Below are positions 1-10,520 of a DNA stretch of 64,000 nucleotides, piece after piece. The stretch lies in the NCBI GenBank assembly GCA_903900975.1, contig CAIUPE010000094.1, positions 1 through 64,000 of the forward strand. Direction: 5' to 3'. The notes below the pieces were generated by a model. It searched no databases, was not told the DNA's origin, and worked only from the letters and a program-made list of their open reading frames with translations. The position numbers and the translations under genes were made by a program. The stretch's first letter is position 1, and each line of letters opens with the position of its first letter. The stretch comes from an uncultured Hyphomicrobiales bacterium (GTDB taxonomy: Bacteria; Pseudomonadota; Alphaproteobacteria; Rhizobiales; Beijerinckiaceae).

Positions 1-34
1 GCGTGAGCTTACGGGTTTAATGTTGCCGTTTACC

Positions 35-120
35 CGTCCTTGCGAGGAGCAAAGCGACGAAGCAATCCAGCCTCTTCTTTAGGCTTCAACTGGATTGCTT
101 CGCGTTCGCTCGCAAGGACG
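35..120. repeat. Palindromic interspersed repeat after pyrG
   Basis: The arms at 35-70 and 90-120 are inverted copies of each other. Both read CGTCCTTGCGAG at the outer end and GAAGCAATCCAG at the inner end; the left arm carries 5 extra bases in the middle. The 19-base centre is A/T-rich. The general form (tccttgcgaggagcgaag...gcaatccag) resembles dispersed palindromic repeats common in Hyphomicrobiales genomes. It lies just past the pyrG stop, so a hairpin here could also protect or end the pyrG transcript. Only one copy is visible in this window. Confidence 0.75.
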
Positions 121-140
121 GAAGAAAGCAGTGCCTTCTT

Positions 141-1781
<1,641 letters not shown>

Positions 1782-1860
1782 CTAATGATAAACAATCGAT
1801 TCGACAAAACATCAGGCGGTTGAATCGGGGTCTATCCACACCCAATCGCAATCACGCCGT

Positions 1861-1896
1861 CCAAACTAAAAACGCCGGAAGCTAAACTTCCGGCGT
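1861..1896 (-). terminator. Rho-independent terminator after secG
   Basis: A perfect 10-bp stem (1872-1881 with 1887-1896, ACGCCGGAAG/CTTCCGGCGT) has a 5-base loop. On the minus strand it is followed by a short T-rich run (TTTTAGTTT). It sits 28 bases past the secG stop and should end the tpiA-secG transcript. Confidence 0.8.
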
Positions 1897-1923
1897 CTTA
1901 AAATTTTGGGACGGATAATACCC

Positions 1924-2277
1924 TTATTGCGCTGGCTTTGGCTGGCCCTCAAGCTGCTTCAACTGGTCCAAAACACCACCCGGTTGCGCAGGTGCCGTCC
2001 CAGTTGCAGCAGGTGTGGCCTGATCAATAACCGACTTTGGCGCGCTCGAATGGCCCGAAATAATAGCAAGCAACAGACTGGTGCCAAAAAAAGCCGCAGC
2101 AAGGATGGCCGTAGTACGCGTTAGAAGATTGGCTTGGCCGCGTCCCGTCATCAAACCACCCAGCCCGCCACCGCCGCCAAGACCACTCAAAGCGCCCTGC
2201 TCGGAGCGTTGCAGCAAAATCACCGCGACAAGCGCGATAACGATGAGAAGATGGATGACGATGAGAACTTGTTGCAT
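1924..2277 (-). CDS. secG: Preprotein translocase subunit SecG
   Basis: SecG is the small accessory subunit of the SecYEG inner-membrane channel and helps SecA-driven protein export. The start chosen is the ATG at 2277 (MQQVLIVIHLL), giving 117 residues; an in-frame ATG 72 bases upstream would add a non-homologous, charged N-terminus. Two membrane segments are visible (about 3-20 and 53-75), linked by the family motif LLQRSEQGAL and a Gly-rich loop. The Pro/Ala/Gln-rich tail is typical of alphaproteobacterial SecG. The gene follows tpiA by 123 bp, the common tpiA-secG-pyrG order. Confidence 0.93.
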   Translation of the reverse strand: MQQVLIVIHLLIVIALVAVILLQRSEQGALSGLGGGGGLGGLMTGRGQANLLTRTTAILAAAFFGTSLLLAIISGHSSAPKSVIDQATPAATGTAPAQPGGVLDQLKQLEGQPKPAQ

Positions 2278-2400
2278 ATCAGCATGCGCTTTCAGAAAAC
2301 GGGTAATACATTCAAGCCGCACTTTAGCACGCGGCAGCCTCAGGATCAAAGCACGAAAATGAGGCTAGTCAGCGAGAGCAGCTTACCAACCTCAATGACA

Positions 2401-3162
2401 TCAACGATAGGCCGATGCAATTCCCAAGAAATCATCGGCCTTTAGGCTCGCTCCACCCACTAACGCACCATCAACATTGGCTACCCCCATTAATTCTATG
2501 GCATTGGAGGGCTTCACCGAGCCGCCATACAGAATGCGAACTTTGTCCGATTCATCCTTACCAACCAACTTTTTTAGATCGGTACGGATCAGCGCATGAA
2601 CCTCTTCCACGTCTTTGGCCGTTGGGGTCAGTCCGGTGCCAATCGCCCATACGGGTTCATAGGCGATGACGATATCCCGTGCTGTCATGCCATCTGGCAC
2701 GGAGCCCTTCAATTGGCGCCGGACGATGGCAAGTGTCTTACCCGCTTCGCGCTCAGTGCGGGTTTCGCCGACACAAATAATGGCCAAAAGTCCATTGCGA
2801 TGCGCCGCTTCGGCTTTCGCGCGCACCGTCGAATCGGTTTCGCCGTGGTCGGCACGACGTTCGGAGTGGCCAACGATCACTGCTGTTGCACCGGCATCGG
2901 CCAACATCGCAGCGGAAATATCGCCCGTATGCGCACCGTTGTCTCTGGCATGACAATCCTGCGCACCAATCAGAATGGCTTGGCCGATAGCCGCATGCGA
3001 CAAGGCCGAAACCAGTGTGGCGGGTGGGCAGATCATTAGATCGACCACGCGACGCAAGCCAATATCATTTCCAGCGCCAATCTTATCAAATTCATCCAAC
3101 GAAACCTGCAAGCCGTTCATTTTCCAATTACCGGCAACTAGAGGGCGGATAGAGCGGGACAT
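2401..3162 (-). CDS. tpiA: Triosephosphate isomerase
   Basis: TpiA interconverts dihydroxyacetone phosphate and glyceraldehyde 3-phosphate in glycolysis and gluconeogenesis. The protein is 253 residues, the normal length of this TIM barrel. Catalytic elements are all present: Asn/Lys in VAGNWKMNG (about 9-17), His in VGHSERR (about 98), Glu in [11 protein letters not shown] (about 170) and the phosphate loop YGGSV near 215. The ATG at 3162 has AAAGGA upstream. It diverges from ppiD across a 220-bp gap that must hold both promoters; I could not assign clear -10/-35 boxes there. Confidence 0.97.
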   Translation of the reverse strand: MSRSIRPLVAGNWKMNGLQVSLDEFDKIGAGNDIGLRRVVDLMICPPATLVSALSHAAIGQAILIGAQDCHARDNGAHTGDISAAMLADAGATAVIVGHSERRADHGETDSTVRAKAEAAHRNGLLAIICVGETRTEREAGKTLAIVRRQLKGSVPDGMTARDIVIAYEPVWAIGTGLTPTAKDVEEVHALIRTDLKKLVGKDESDKVRILYGGSVKPSNAIELMGVANVDGALVGGASLKADDFLGIASAYR

Positions 3163-3382
3163 GAATTTCCTTTCTGAACCAAAATCGAGCCTTGGATAGC
3201 TTTCTCCTTAAAAGACATAAGATCCAGCAGAAATAAACCGTCATCGCGCTAGTTTTACTTGCATCCTGTCGTTAAACGCGCTTTGCCAGCTTTTTGTTGG
3301 ATCTTCGATCCGATTGCAGGTTGCCGACGCGCTCTTTATGATGGGGCGTAACGCAAGACACGAGTAGAATGGATCGCTTCTT

Positions 3383-5290
3383 ATGATGGACGGTTTTCGC
3401 AAGGCATCGCGCAGCATCGCTGGTCGAATTGTTATGACGGCCATGTTTGGCTTTTTGATTTTCAGCTTTGCACTGTGGGGCATTGGCGACATTTTCCGGG
3501 GCTATGGGATGCGGACTGTCGCAACGGTCGGGTCGACTGAAATCGACGTTCAGGCCTATCGCGCAGCATTCCAGACGGAACTACAAACCATGTCACGCCG
3601 ATATGGTCACGCGATTACGACGGAGCAGGCTCTGTCCACCGGCCTCGATCGTGAAGTTCTTGGCCGACTCGTGTCGGAAGCCGCCTTGGATGACCGCGCC
3701 CATGCCATGAAGCTCGGTATTTCCGACGAAGCGATCGTCAAAAAAATTCTGACCAATAGTCCCTTCATTGGCTCAAATGGGCAATTCGACAAAGCGCGGT
3801 TTAATGAAGCTCTACGGCAAGCAGGCTACACAGAAGCTAGTTTCATTGCCGAGCAACATCGGCTTGATATTCGGCAGCAAATCATTCAGTCGCTATCCGG
3901 ATTGCCAGACGCACCGGGCCTAATCGGCGACGCTATGGGCCTATATGCGAATGAAGAACGCGCGATCGAATATGTCGAGTTTGGCAAAGATCAAATGCCA
4001 GCGTCCCAAGTTCCGGATGAAGAAACTCTGAAGAAATTTTTTGAAGAAAACCAAGCCAATTTCCGCGCACCGGATTATCGTAAAATCGCCTATGTTGCGC
4101 TTTCTCCAGCTGATCTCGTCGATCCGGCCACGCTCTCCGAAGCGGAGACGAAAGCCAAATATGATGCAGAACTTGCAACCCGTTATACAAATGTTGAAAA
4201 GCGGGCCGTCCGGCAAATCATCTTCCAAACCGAGGACGACGCCAAAGCAGCATCGGAGAGGATCAAGGCTGGCACTTCTTTTGACGATATTGTTGCCGAG
4301 AAAAAGCTCCAAGCCTCGGACACCGATCTCGGCCTTGTTGCCAAAACAGGTATTATTGATCCAGCGGTGGCCGACGCAGCCTTTGGTCTCGAGGCGAATG
4401 GAATCAGTGATGTCGTGAAGGGTAAATTCGGATTTATTTTGGTAACTGTCGGCGAAATCAAAGCAGCCGAAATCCGGTCCTACGAGTCGGCACTCCCCGA
4501 AATCCGCGCCAGCCTTGCAATAGCAAAGGGCAAAGAACTAATCCGCGATTTACACGATAAAATTGAGGATCAACGCGCAGCGGCCAAGCCATTGCCGGAA
4601 ATCGCAAAAGATTTGTCTCTCAAACTCGTGACTCTTGACGCCACGGACCGCTCCGGGCGGGGTTCGGACGGTGCGGTGATTGAAGGTATTCCGGATCGGG
4701 ATACGCTCTTAAATGCGGCGTTTAGCTCAGACGTCGGCGTCGATAACGAAGCCCTTTCAACATCGACCGGAGGCTATGTTTGGTTTGATGTGCTCGGCAT
4801 TAAACCCGCGCATGATCTGCCACTTGAAACGGTCAAAGAAAAGGTCATCGCCGCGTGGCAAGATGACGATGCCAATAGTCGTCTGGCGACTAAGTCGGCT
4901 GAGCTGGTTGTCGCATTAAGCAGCGGCAAGTCGATGCAAGAGATCGCGGGAATGCTCGGCGTTGAGGTTAAAACGATGGCGGGTATCAAGCGCGATACGA
5001 AATCCAAAGAACTCGGTCAGGGTGCCGTTAATCGTGTCTTTGGTGTACCGGAAGGTGGTGCCGGATTTGCCACAGGCACTCTACCCTTACAGCGCATTAT
5101 TCTACGCGTGACCAAGGCAGGGCTTGGAACGGCGTCGGCGACGGCACTTGCCGATGCTGGTAAAATCAACAAGGAAATCAAACTTTCTTTGGCTGATGAT
5201 TATGCGAATGTTTACGTTGGCGACACACAAAAGGAACTGGGTGTAAAGGTTAATGACAAGGTCATTGGCTTGGCACTCGGGACAAACTGA
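3383..5290 (+). CDS. ppiD: Membrane-anchored peptidyl-prolyl isomerase, PpiD/SurA type
   Basis: A periplasmic folding factor tethered to the inner membrane, 635 residues. It has a single membrane anchor (about 13-35, TAMFGFLIFSFALWG), a SurA-like N-terminal chaperone region, a parvulin-type rotamase domain in the middle (about 265-355, from KRAVRQIIF to FGFILVTVGEI), and a second SurA/PpiD-like C-terminal region. This is the architecture of PpiD, which assists newly secreted proteins at the Sec exit. Two ATGs are adjacent (3383 and 3386); either may be used. trpE starts 7 bases after its stop, so trpE is probably read from the ppiD transcript. The family is certain; the PpiD label is by architecture only. 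Confidence 0.88.
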   Translation: MMDGFRKASRSIAGRIVMTAMFGFLIFSFALWGIGDIFRGYGMRTVATVGSTEIDVQAYRAAFQTELQTMSRRYGHAITTEQALSTGLDREVLGRLVSEAALDDRAHAMKLGISDEAIVKKILTNSPFIGSNGQFDKARFNEALRQAGYTEASFIAEQHRLDIRQQIIQSLSGLPDAPGLIGDAMGLYANEERAIEYVEFGKDQMPASQVPDEETLKKFFEENQANFRAPDYRKIAYVALSPADLVDPATLSEAETKAKYDAELATRYTNVEKRAVRQIIFQTEDDAKAASERIKAGTSFDDIVAEKKLQASDTDLGLVAKTGIIDPAVADAAFGLEANGISDVVKGKFGFILVTVGEIKAAEIRSYESALPEIRASLAIAKGKELIRDLHDKIEDQRAAAKPLPEIAKDLSLKLVTLDATDRSGRGSDGAVIEGIPDRDTLLNAAFSSDVGVDNEALSTSTGGYVWFDVLGIKPAHDLPLETVKEKVIAAWQDDDANSRLATKSAELVVALSSGKSMQEIAGMLGVEVKTMAGIKRDTKSKELGQGAVNRVFGVPEGGAGFATGTLPLQRIILRVTKAGLGTASATALADAGKINKEIKLSLADDYANVYVGDTQKELGVKVNDKVIGLALGTN

Positions 5291-5297
5291 GGTCTCG

Positions 5298-6818
5298 ATG
5301 ATCCTTCAGCCTGAATTTGGTGCCTTTGAGGACGCCTATCTCGACGGTGAAACCCAACTGGTTCGCACCGTGCTGGTCGGCGATCTTGAAACACCCGTGT
5401 CCGCCTTTTTGAAACTGACGGCTGAGGATGGCCGGAACGCCTTCCTACTGGAATCAGTTGAGGGTGGCACGGTACGCGGACGATACTCGATCATTGGGCT
5501 TATGCCTGATGTAATCTGGCGTTGCCGCGGTTTCGACGCGGAAATCAATCGGAACGCACTGACAGACCGAACCCATTTCGAACCCTGTGGCAAGCCACCT
5601 TTGGCAGCCCTTCGTGATCTTTTGGCGGAAAGCGCCATCCCGGGTGACCGTACTTTGCCTCCGATGGCCAATGGTGTGTTTGGCTATCTTGGCTATGACA
5701 TGGTGCGCCACATGGAGCGGCTGGGTGAACCCAATCCGGACGCGCTCGGCGTGCCGGATGCGATCATGGTTCGGCCAACCGTGATGGTTATTTTCGACTC
5801 GGTGAAGGATGAGATTACGATCATTACACCGGTGCGCCCGAAAGATGGCGTCAGCCCAAAAGCCGCTTATGAAGCCGCTATCCTGCGGTTGGAAGCAGCG
5901 AGCGATGCGCTTGACCAGCCGCTTCCCGCCGGCGCGCAGGCTCCCGCTTCACTTGCCCCAATTGCCCCTCCGCAATCCAATACGACCGAGGCTGAGTATC
6001 TGGGCATGGTGGAGCGGGCGAAAGAATATATCCGCGCAGGTGATATTTTTCAGGTGGTGCTGTCACAACGGTTTGAGACGCAATTCCAACTTCCACCCTT
6101 TTCGCTCTATCGCGCTTTGCGCCGCGTCAATCCCGCGCCGTTTCTGAGCTTTCTCGATTTTGATGGCTTCCAGTTGATTTGCTCCTCGCCCGAAATTCTT
6201 GTTCGGGTACGCAATAACCGCGTCACAATCCGCCCGATTGCCGGCACACGTCCACGCGGTGCCACCGAAGCGCAGGACATTGCGCTCGGCGAAGAATTGC
6301 TGGCGGATGAGAAAGAGCGCGCCGAACATCTGATGTTGCTCGATCTCGGCCGCAACGATGTGGGCCGTGTCGCAAAGACTGGAACGGTGGACGTCACCAA
6401 CTCCTTCTTCCTCGAACGCTATAGCCATGTGATGCACATCGTGTCGAATGTAGAGGGCGATCTCGACCCGAAATATGATGTGCTTGATGCGCTTGCCGCG
6501 GGCTTCCCTGCGGGCACCGTTTCGGGTGCGCCCAAAGTTCGCGCGATGCAGATCATCGACGAGCTGGAACGCGACAAACGCGGGCCTTATGGCGGATGCA
6601 TCGGCTATTTTGGTGCGAATGGCGAAATGGATACCTGCATCGTGTTACGCACGGCTATCGTCAAAGACGGCAAAATGCATGTGCAGGCGGGTGCGGGCAT
6701 TGTGTATGATTCAAACCCGATGTCCGAGCAGCAAGAATGCATCAATAAATCCAAAGCACTGTTTAGAGCGGCAGACGAGGCGGTGCGCTTTGCTAGCTTT
6801 GCTAAACGGGGGCAATAA
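5298..6818 (+). CDS. trpE: Anthranilate synthase component I
   Basis: TrpE makes anthranilate from chorismate, using ammonia supplied by TrpG; it is the first step of tryptophan synthesis. I chose the ATG at 5298 (MILQPEFGAF, 506 residues). A longer frame would run back into ppiD. The chorismate-binding domain fills the C-terminal half, with RPIAGTRPRG, GTVSGAPKVRAM and the closing AGAGIVYDSNP motif. An N-terminal feedback domain carries LLESVEGG, the region that usually senses tryptophan. There is no room for a leader peptide or attenuator between ppiD and trpE. The partner trpG is displaced 0.8 kb downstream by a toxin-antitoxin pair. Confidence 0.97.
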   Translation: MILQPEFGAFEDAYLDGETQLVRTVLVGDLETPVSAFLKLTAEDGRNAFLLESVEGGTVRGRYSIIGLMPDVIWRCRGFDAEINRNALTDRTHFEPCGKPPLAALRDLLAESAIPGDRTLPPMANGVFGYLGYDMVRHMERLGEPNPDALGVPDAIMVRPTVMVIFDSVKDEITIITPVRPKDGVSPKAAYEAAILRLEAASDALDQPLPAGAQAPASLAPIAPPQSNTTEAEYLGMVERAKEYIRAGDIFQVVLSQRFETQFQLPPFSLYRALRRVNPAPFLSFLDFDGFQLICSSPEILVRVRNNRVTIRPIAGTRPRGATEAQDIALGEELLADEKERAEHLMLLDLGRNDVGRVAKTGTVDVTNSFFLERYSHVMHIVSNVEGDLDPKYDVLDALAAGFPAGTVSGAPKVRAMQIIDELERDKRGPYGGCIGYFGANGEMDTCIVLRTAIVKDGKMHVQAGAGIVYDSNPMSEQQECINKSKALFRAADEAVRFASFAKRGQ

Positions 6819-6842
6819 AGCGCTGTTTTGACCAGGCGATCC

Positions 6843-6872
6843 ATGATATACATTCATCACATTGTATATCAT
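6843..6872. promoter_or_regulatory. Operator palindrome of the vapBC-type module
   Basis: A perfect inverted repeat ATGATATACA (6843-6852) and TGTATATCAT (6863-6872) with a 10-base spacer lies immediately upstream of the antitoxin start. AbrB-type antitoxins bind such repeats to repress their own operon, with the toxin acting as co-repressor. The position fits autoregulation; binding itself is inferred. Confidence 0.7.
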
Positions 6873-6882
6873 GGAGGGTCCG

Positions 6883-7137
6883 ATGTTGGTCTCAAAATGG
6901 GGAAATTCGCTCGCCATTCGCCTGCCTAAGGAAATTGTCGATCAATTGGGCCTGAAAGAGGGCGACGACATCAAAGTGACGATGAAAGCCGAAGACGGCT
7001 CGTCCATGCTGGTCGAAAAGCCTCGCAAAAAGCATGAATTGCTTGAAGGCTTGCGGAAATATCGGATTCAATTTCCGGATGACTACAAATTCGATCGGGA
7101 AGAAGCCAATGCCCGCGGTAAGTGGGACGACAAGTGA
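6883..7137 (+). CDS. Antitoxin, AbrB/MazE-like (VapB type)
   Basis: An 84-residue protein starting at the ATG at 6883 (MLVSKWGNS), with GGAGGG just upstream; an in-frame ATG at 6871 would add four residues but lies inside the operator palindrome. The N-terminal half is a SpoVT/AbrB swapped-hairpin DNA-binding domain (VSKWGNSLAIRLPKEIV). The charged C-terminus (from about residue 45, rich in Lys, Glu and Asp) is the usual toxin-wrapping tail. Its TGA overlaps the GTG of the PIN toxin, so the two are translationally coupled. It should neutralise that toxin and repress the pair. The module interrupts trpE-trpG, which points to insertion. Confidence 0.88.
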   Translation: MLVSKWGNSLAIRLPKEIVDQLGLKEGDDIKVTMKAEDGSSMLVEKPRKKHELLEGLRKYRIQFPDDYKFDREEANARGKWDDK

Positions 7138-7538
7138 GCCCCCGCGTCTTTTTCGATACGAATATAATCGTCTATCTCTACACGCTTGAGCGGACGAAAT
7201 CTGAACGTGCGCTTGAACTGGTATCTGAGGGGGGAATTGTCAGCGTACAAGTGCTCAATGAATTTATCTCGGTTGCACGAAAAAAGCTGAAGCTCGGTTG
7301 GAACGACATTGAGGCAGGTCTCACAGCCATCCGCGAAGAATGCGATGTCATCCCGCTCGACCTCGCCATCCATCAGCAAGCCTTGGAGCTTTGCCAGGAA
7401 TCCAATCTCTCGATTTACGACGGATTGATCGTCGCAGCCGCTCTCACCGCAGGCTGTGACACGCTCTACAGCGAAGACATGAATCACGGCCAAAAGATTG
7501 GATCGCTAACGATCATCAATCCATTCCGCCCGGCATGA
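7134..7538 (+). CDS. PIN-domain ribonuclease toxin (VapC type)
   Basis: A 134-residue PIN-domain nuclease. The four acidic metal-binding positions are visible: Asp8 (FFDTN), Glu43 (LNEF), Asp96 (IYDG) and Asp115 (SEDM). VapC-type toxins cut tRNA or rRNA when the antitoxin is degraded; the target here is unknown. The start is taken as the GTG at 7134, overlapping the antitoxin stop as GTGA; a GTG at 7122 is an alternative. Nothing suggests inactivation. The pair may act as an addiction module stabilising the trp locus, but that is inference. Confidence 0.9.
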   Translation: MSPRVFFDTNIIVYLYTLERTKSERALELVSEGGIVSVQVLNEFISVARKKLKLGWNDIEAGLTAIREECDVIPLDLAIHQQALELCQESNLSIYDGLIVAAALTAGCDTLYSEDMNHGQKIGSLTIINPFRPA

Positions 7539-7606
7539 ACCCTTTCGCTTGACGAGACGGGCCCAAATCGTCGAAATGCTTCTCGCAATAAGGATCAAGC
7601 CTTTCC

Positions 7607-8221
7607 ATGACGCGCGTCACATTGATCGACAATTACGACAGCTTCACCTTCAACCTGTTTCACGATCTCGGGAAACTGGGAGCGGACGTGACCGTCATCC
7701 GCAATGACGATATTACCACCGAAGCGCTGATCGCCTCGTCGCCTGACGCGATTGTGCTGTCGCCCGGCCCCGGAACGCCAAGCGAGTCCGGCATTTGTCT
7801 CGAAGTGTTGGAAAAAGCCAGCGCAACCATCCCGATTTTTGGCGTTTGTCTCGGCATGCAGGCCATGGGGCAATGTTTTGGCGGCGATGTCATCCGCGCG
7901 CCATTGCCGATGCACGGCAAGATGTCGACCATCCACCATCAGGGTAAAACGGTATTTCGCGGCATCAACGGACCGTTTCGGGCCACCCGCTATCATTCAC
8001 TCATTGTGAATCGGGCCACCTGCCCTGCCGCTTTTGATGTAACGGCTGAAACCGATGACGGCTTGATTATGGGCCTTTCGCATAAAGCCTTGCCCGTCCA
8101 TGGCGTGCAGTTTCATCCAGAGAGTATTTTGTCCGAGCACGGGCTGGTGATGTTTAAGAATTTCCTCGATATGGCCGCGGCTTGGAATGCTAAAACCGGT
8201 CGCAACCAAGGGCGTGCCTGA
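7607..8221 (+). CDS. trpG: Anthranilate synthase component II (glutamine amidotransferase)
   Basis: TrpG releases ammonia from glutamine for TrpE. The 204 residues form a class I glutamine amidotransferase with catalytic Cys81 (GVCLGMQ), His170 and Glu172 (HPES), and the LSPGPGTP loop at 51-58. The closely related PabA cannot be excluded by sequence alone, but the place directly before trpD and trpC favours TrpG (it may serve both). The stop overlaps the trpD start by one base (TGATG). A TTGACG hexamer at 7549-7554 in the 68-bp gap might be a -35 box, so the genes downstream of the toxin may have their own weak promoter. Confidence 0.95.
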   Translation: MTRVTLIDNYDSFTFNLFHDLGKLGADVTVIRNDDITTEALIASSPDAIVLSPGPGTPSESGICLEVLEKASATIPIFGVCLGMQAMGQCFGGDVIRAPLPMHGKMSTIHHQGKTVFRGINGPFRATRYHSLIVNRATCPAAFDVTAETDDGLIMGLSHKALPVHGVQFHPESILSEHGLVMFKNFLDMAAAWNAKTGRNQGRA

Positions 8222-9234
8222 TGGACACGATCAAGCCAATCATAGCCAAACTCGCCAATGGCGCGACGCTTAAGCGCATCGAAGCCGAGGACGCGTTCGG
8301 CCAGATGCTGTCGGGTGAGACGACACAGGCGCAGACGGCGGCTTTTCTCATGGCGTTGCGCCTTCGGGGCGAAACGGTTGACGAGATAGCTGGCGCTGTA
8401 ACCGCCATGCGGGCGCGGATGCTGCGGGTGGAAGCGCCCACCGACGCCATTGATATTGTGGGCACCGGTGGCGATAATTCGGGCAGTTATAATGTCTCGA
8501 CGCTGGCAGCCATCATCGTTGCCGCAGCCGGTGTGCCCGTGGCCAAGCATGGTAACCGCGCCTTGTCGTCCCGCTCGGGTGCCGCCGATGTGCTCACCGC
8601 GCTGGGGGTTAAAGTTGGGCTGGAGCCGGAAGGCGTAACCCGCTGCATCGCTCAAGCAGGCGTTGGTTTTATGTTCGCGCCAACCCACCACGCCTCGATG
8701 CGCCATGTCGGGCCGGTGCGGGTTGAACTTGGCACCCGGACGATTTTCAATCTTTTAGGCCCGCTCTCCAACCCAGCAGGTGTAAAGCGGCAATTGCTCG
8801 GCACTTTCTCGTCGCATTGGCTGGAGCCGATGGCGGATACGCTGCGCACGCTCGGCTCAGAACGAGTCTGGCTGGTGCACGGCTCGGACGGGCTCGATGA
8901 GATCACCACCACGGGACCAACTGAGGTGGTTGAGTTGCGCGACGGTACCTTGCATCGCTTCTCAGTTACCCCAGAAGACGTCGGGCTTCGTCGCGCGGAT
9001 CCTGCCGAGCTTAAAGGCGGCGATGCAGAGCATAATGCCAAAGCCTTGATGGCGGTGTTGCAGGGCGAACCCTCCGCCTATCGCGATATCGCGCTGATCA
9101 ATGCCGGCGCGGCGCTCGTGATTGCCGACAAAGCCCCCAATTTAAAGGAAGGCGTAGCGTTGGCAGCCCAGGCGATCGATAGCGGAGCCGCGAAAGTCAC
9201 GCTTGAGCGTCTTGTGCTGGCCTCGAATGCGTAA
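8221..9234 (+). CDS. trpD: Anthranilate phosphoribosyltransferase
   Basis: TrpD joins anthranilate to PRPP, the second step of tryptophan synthesis. The protein has 337 residues with the glycine-rich PRPP loop [14 protein letters not shown] (about 80-93), [13 protein letters not shown], and the anthranilate-side segment [12 protein letters not shown]. The length and motifs are normal for the family. It is coupled to trpG by a one-base overlap and followed by trpC after 6 bases, so the three are surely one transcript. Confidence 0.97.
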   Translation: MDTIKPIIAKLANGATLKRIEAEDAFGQMLSGETTQAQTAAFLMALRLRGETVDEIAGAVTAMRARMLRVEAPTDAIDIVGTGGDNSGSYNVSTLAAIIVAAAGVPVAKHGNRALSSRSGAADVLTALGVKVGLEPEGVTRCIAQAGVGFMFAPTHHASMRHVGPVRVELGTRTIFNLLGPLSNPAGVKRQLLGTFSSHWLEPMADTLRTLGSERVWLVHGSDGLDEITTTGPTEVVELRDGTLHRFSVTPEDVGLRRADPAELKGGDAEHNAKALMAVLQGEPSAYRDIALINAGAALVIADKAPNLKEGVALAAQAIDSGAAKVTLERLVLASNA

Positions 9235-9240
9235 CAGATC

Positions 9241-10041
9241 ATGACCGATATTCTAGCCAAGATCGAAGCCTATAAGCGCGTCGAAATCGCCGAGGCCAAG
9301 GCCCGCATTTCGGAAAGTGAAATTCGCCAAATGGCAGAAAAAGCCGCTGCCCCACGCGGATTTGCGAAAGCCATCGCTGCCCATCTGGCAGAAGGCCGTC
9401 CAGCGCTGATAGCCGAAATCAAGAAAGCGAGCCCGTCGAAAGGCTTGATCCGCGCAGATTTTGACCCGCCATCGCTGGCGCGGGCCTATGAGAAAGGCGG
9501 CGCCACTTGCTTGTCGGTTTTGACCGATACACCCTCCTTTCAAGGCCATCCTGATTTTCTAAGACAGGCGCAAGCGGCAACCGCCATGCCCGCTCTCCGA
9601 AAAGATTTTCTCTACGAGCCCTATCAGGTCTATGAGGCCCGCGCTTGGGGCGCCGATTGCATTTTGGTGATCATGGCGGGCGTGGATGACGCAACCGCGC
9701 GGCTTTTGACCGATACGGCGCATGAGCTTGGCATGGATGTGCTGGTGGAAGTGCATAACCGCACCGAGCTTGAACGCGCCGTCCCCCTTGGCACCAAGCT
9801 CTTAGGCATCAACAACCGCGATTTGCGGACGTTTGAGGTATCGCTGACCGTTTCCGAAACTTTGGCCCCCTTGGTTCCCGCTGACCGCATCATTGTGGGC
9901 GAAAGCGGTATCTTCACGCATGACGATGTGACAAGGCTCTCAAAGTCCAACATCAACACGCTGCTCGTTGGCGAGAGCTTGATGCGGCAAGCAGATGTGG
10001 CTGCAGCAACCCATTCGCTTTTATTTGGAAACGCCGCATGA
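9241..10041 (+). CDS. trpC: Indole-3-glycerol phosphate synthase
   Basis: TrpC closes the ring of carboxyphenylamino-deoxyribulose phosphate to indole glycerol phosphate. It is a 266-residue TIM barrel. Visible signatures are [12 protein letters not shown] (about 58-69, with the catalytic Lys), [21 protein letters not shown], and the phosphate-binding end segments GINNRDL and [10 protein letters not shown]. It is the stand-alone form, not fused to TrpF. Its TGA overlaps the moaC ATG (ATGA), so molybdopterin genes are coupled to the trp genes, as is usual in Hyphomicrobiales. trpF, trpB and trpA are not in this window. Confidence 0.97.
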   Translation: MTDILAKIEAYKRVEIAEAKARISESEIRQMAEKAAAPRGFAKAIAAHLAEGRPALIAEIKKASPSKGLIRADFDPPSLARAYEKGGATCLSVLTDTPSFQGHPDFLRQAQAATAMPALRKDFLYEPYQVYEARAWGADCILVIMAGVDDATARLLTDTAHELGMDVLVEVHNRTELERAVPLGTKLLGINNRDLRTFEVSLTVSETLAPLVPADRIIVGESGIFTHDDVTRLSKSNINTLLVGESLMRQADVAAATHSLLFGNAA

Positions 10042-10517
10042 GCAAGCTCACCCATATTGACGAGACGGGCGCGGCCTCCATGGTCGATGTCTCCGATAAA
10101 GCGATGACGGAACGCGAAGCAACCGCTGAGGGGTGCGTGGTAATGGAGCCCGCAACGCTTGCTTTGATCCAAGCAGGCAACGCCAAAAAGGGCGATGTGC
10201 TGGGCGTGGCGCGGATTGCGGGCATTATGGCGGCTAAGAAAACGCATGAGCTGATACCGCTGTGTCATCCTTTGATGCTGTCGAAAATTTCGCTGGAACT
10301 GGAACCCGATGAGGCGTTGCCCGGTATACGCATCAAAGCGACGGCCAAACTTTCTGGCCAAACGGGCGTTGAGATGGAAGCGCTGACCGCTGTATCCATC
10401 GCGTGCTTGACCATTTACGATATGGTGAAGGCGGCGGATCGCGGCATGAGCATAGAAGGCATAAGACTAATTGAAAAGCGGGGCGGAAAATCTGGCCATT
10501 TCCGCGCGGGGGAATAA
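10038..10517 (+). CDS. moaC: Cyclic pyranopterin monophosphate synthase
   Basis: MoaC, with MoaA, converts GTP to cyclic pyranopterin monophosphate at the start of molybdenum cofactor synthesis. The 159 residues match the family, with the active-site stretches [13 protein letters not shown] (about 70-82) and [20 protein letters not shown] (about 117-136) and a Lys/Asp-containing KAADRGM. The start overlaps the trpC stop by 4 bases, and moeA follows after 3 bases. The pair moaC-moeA next to trpC and lexA is a known alphaproteobacterial order. Confidence 0.97.
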   Translation: MSKLTHIDETGAASMVDVSDKAMTEREATAEGCVVMEPATLALIQAGNAKKGDVLGVARIAGIMAAKKTHELIPLCHPLMLSKISLELEPDEALPGIRIKATAKLSGQTGVEMEALTAVSIACLTIYDMVKAADRGMSIEGIRLIEKRGGKSGHFRAGE

Positions 10518-10520
10518 GAC

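Noticed and set aside
5291-5297. Tryptophan leader peptide and attenuator before trpE
   Set aside because: Only 7 bases separate ppiD and trpE, and no Trp-rich leader is seen.
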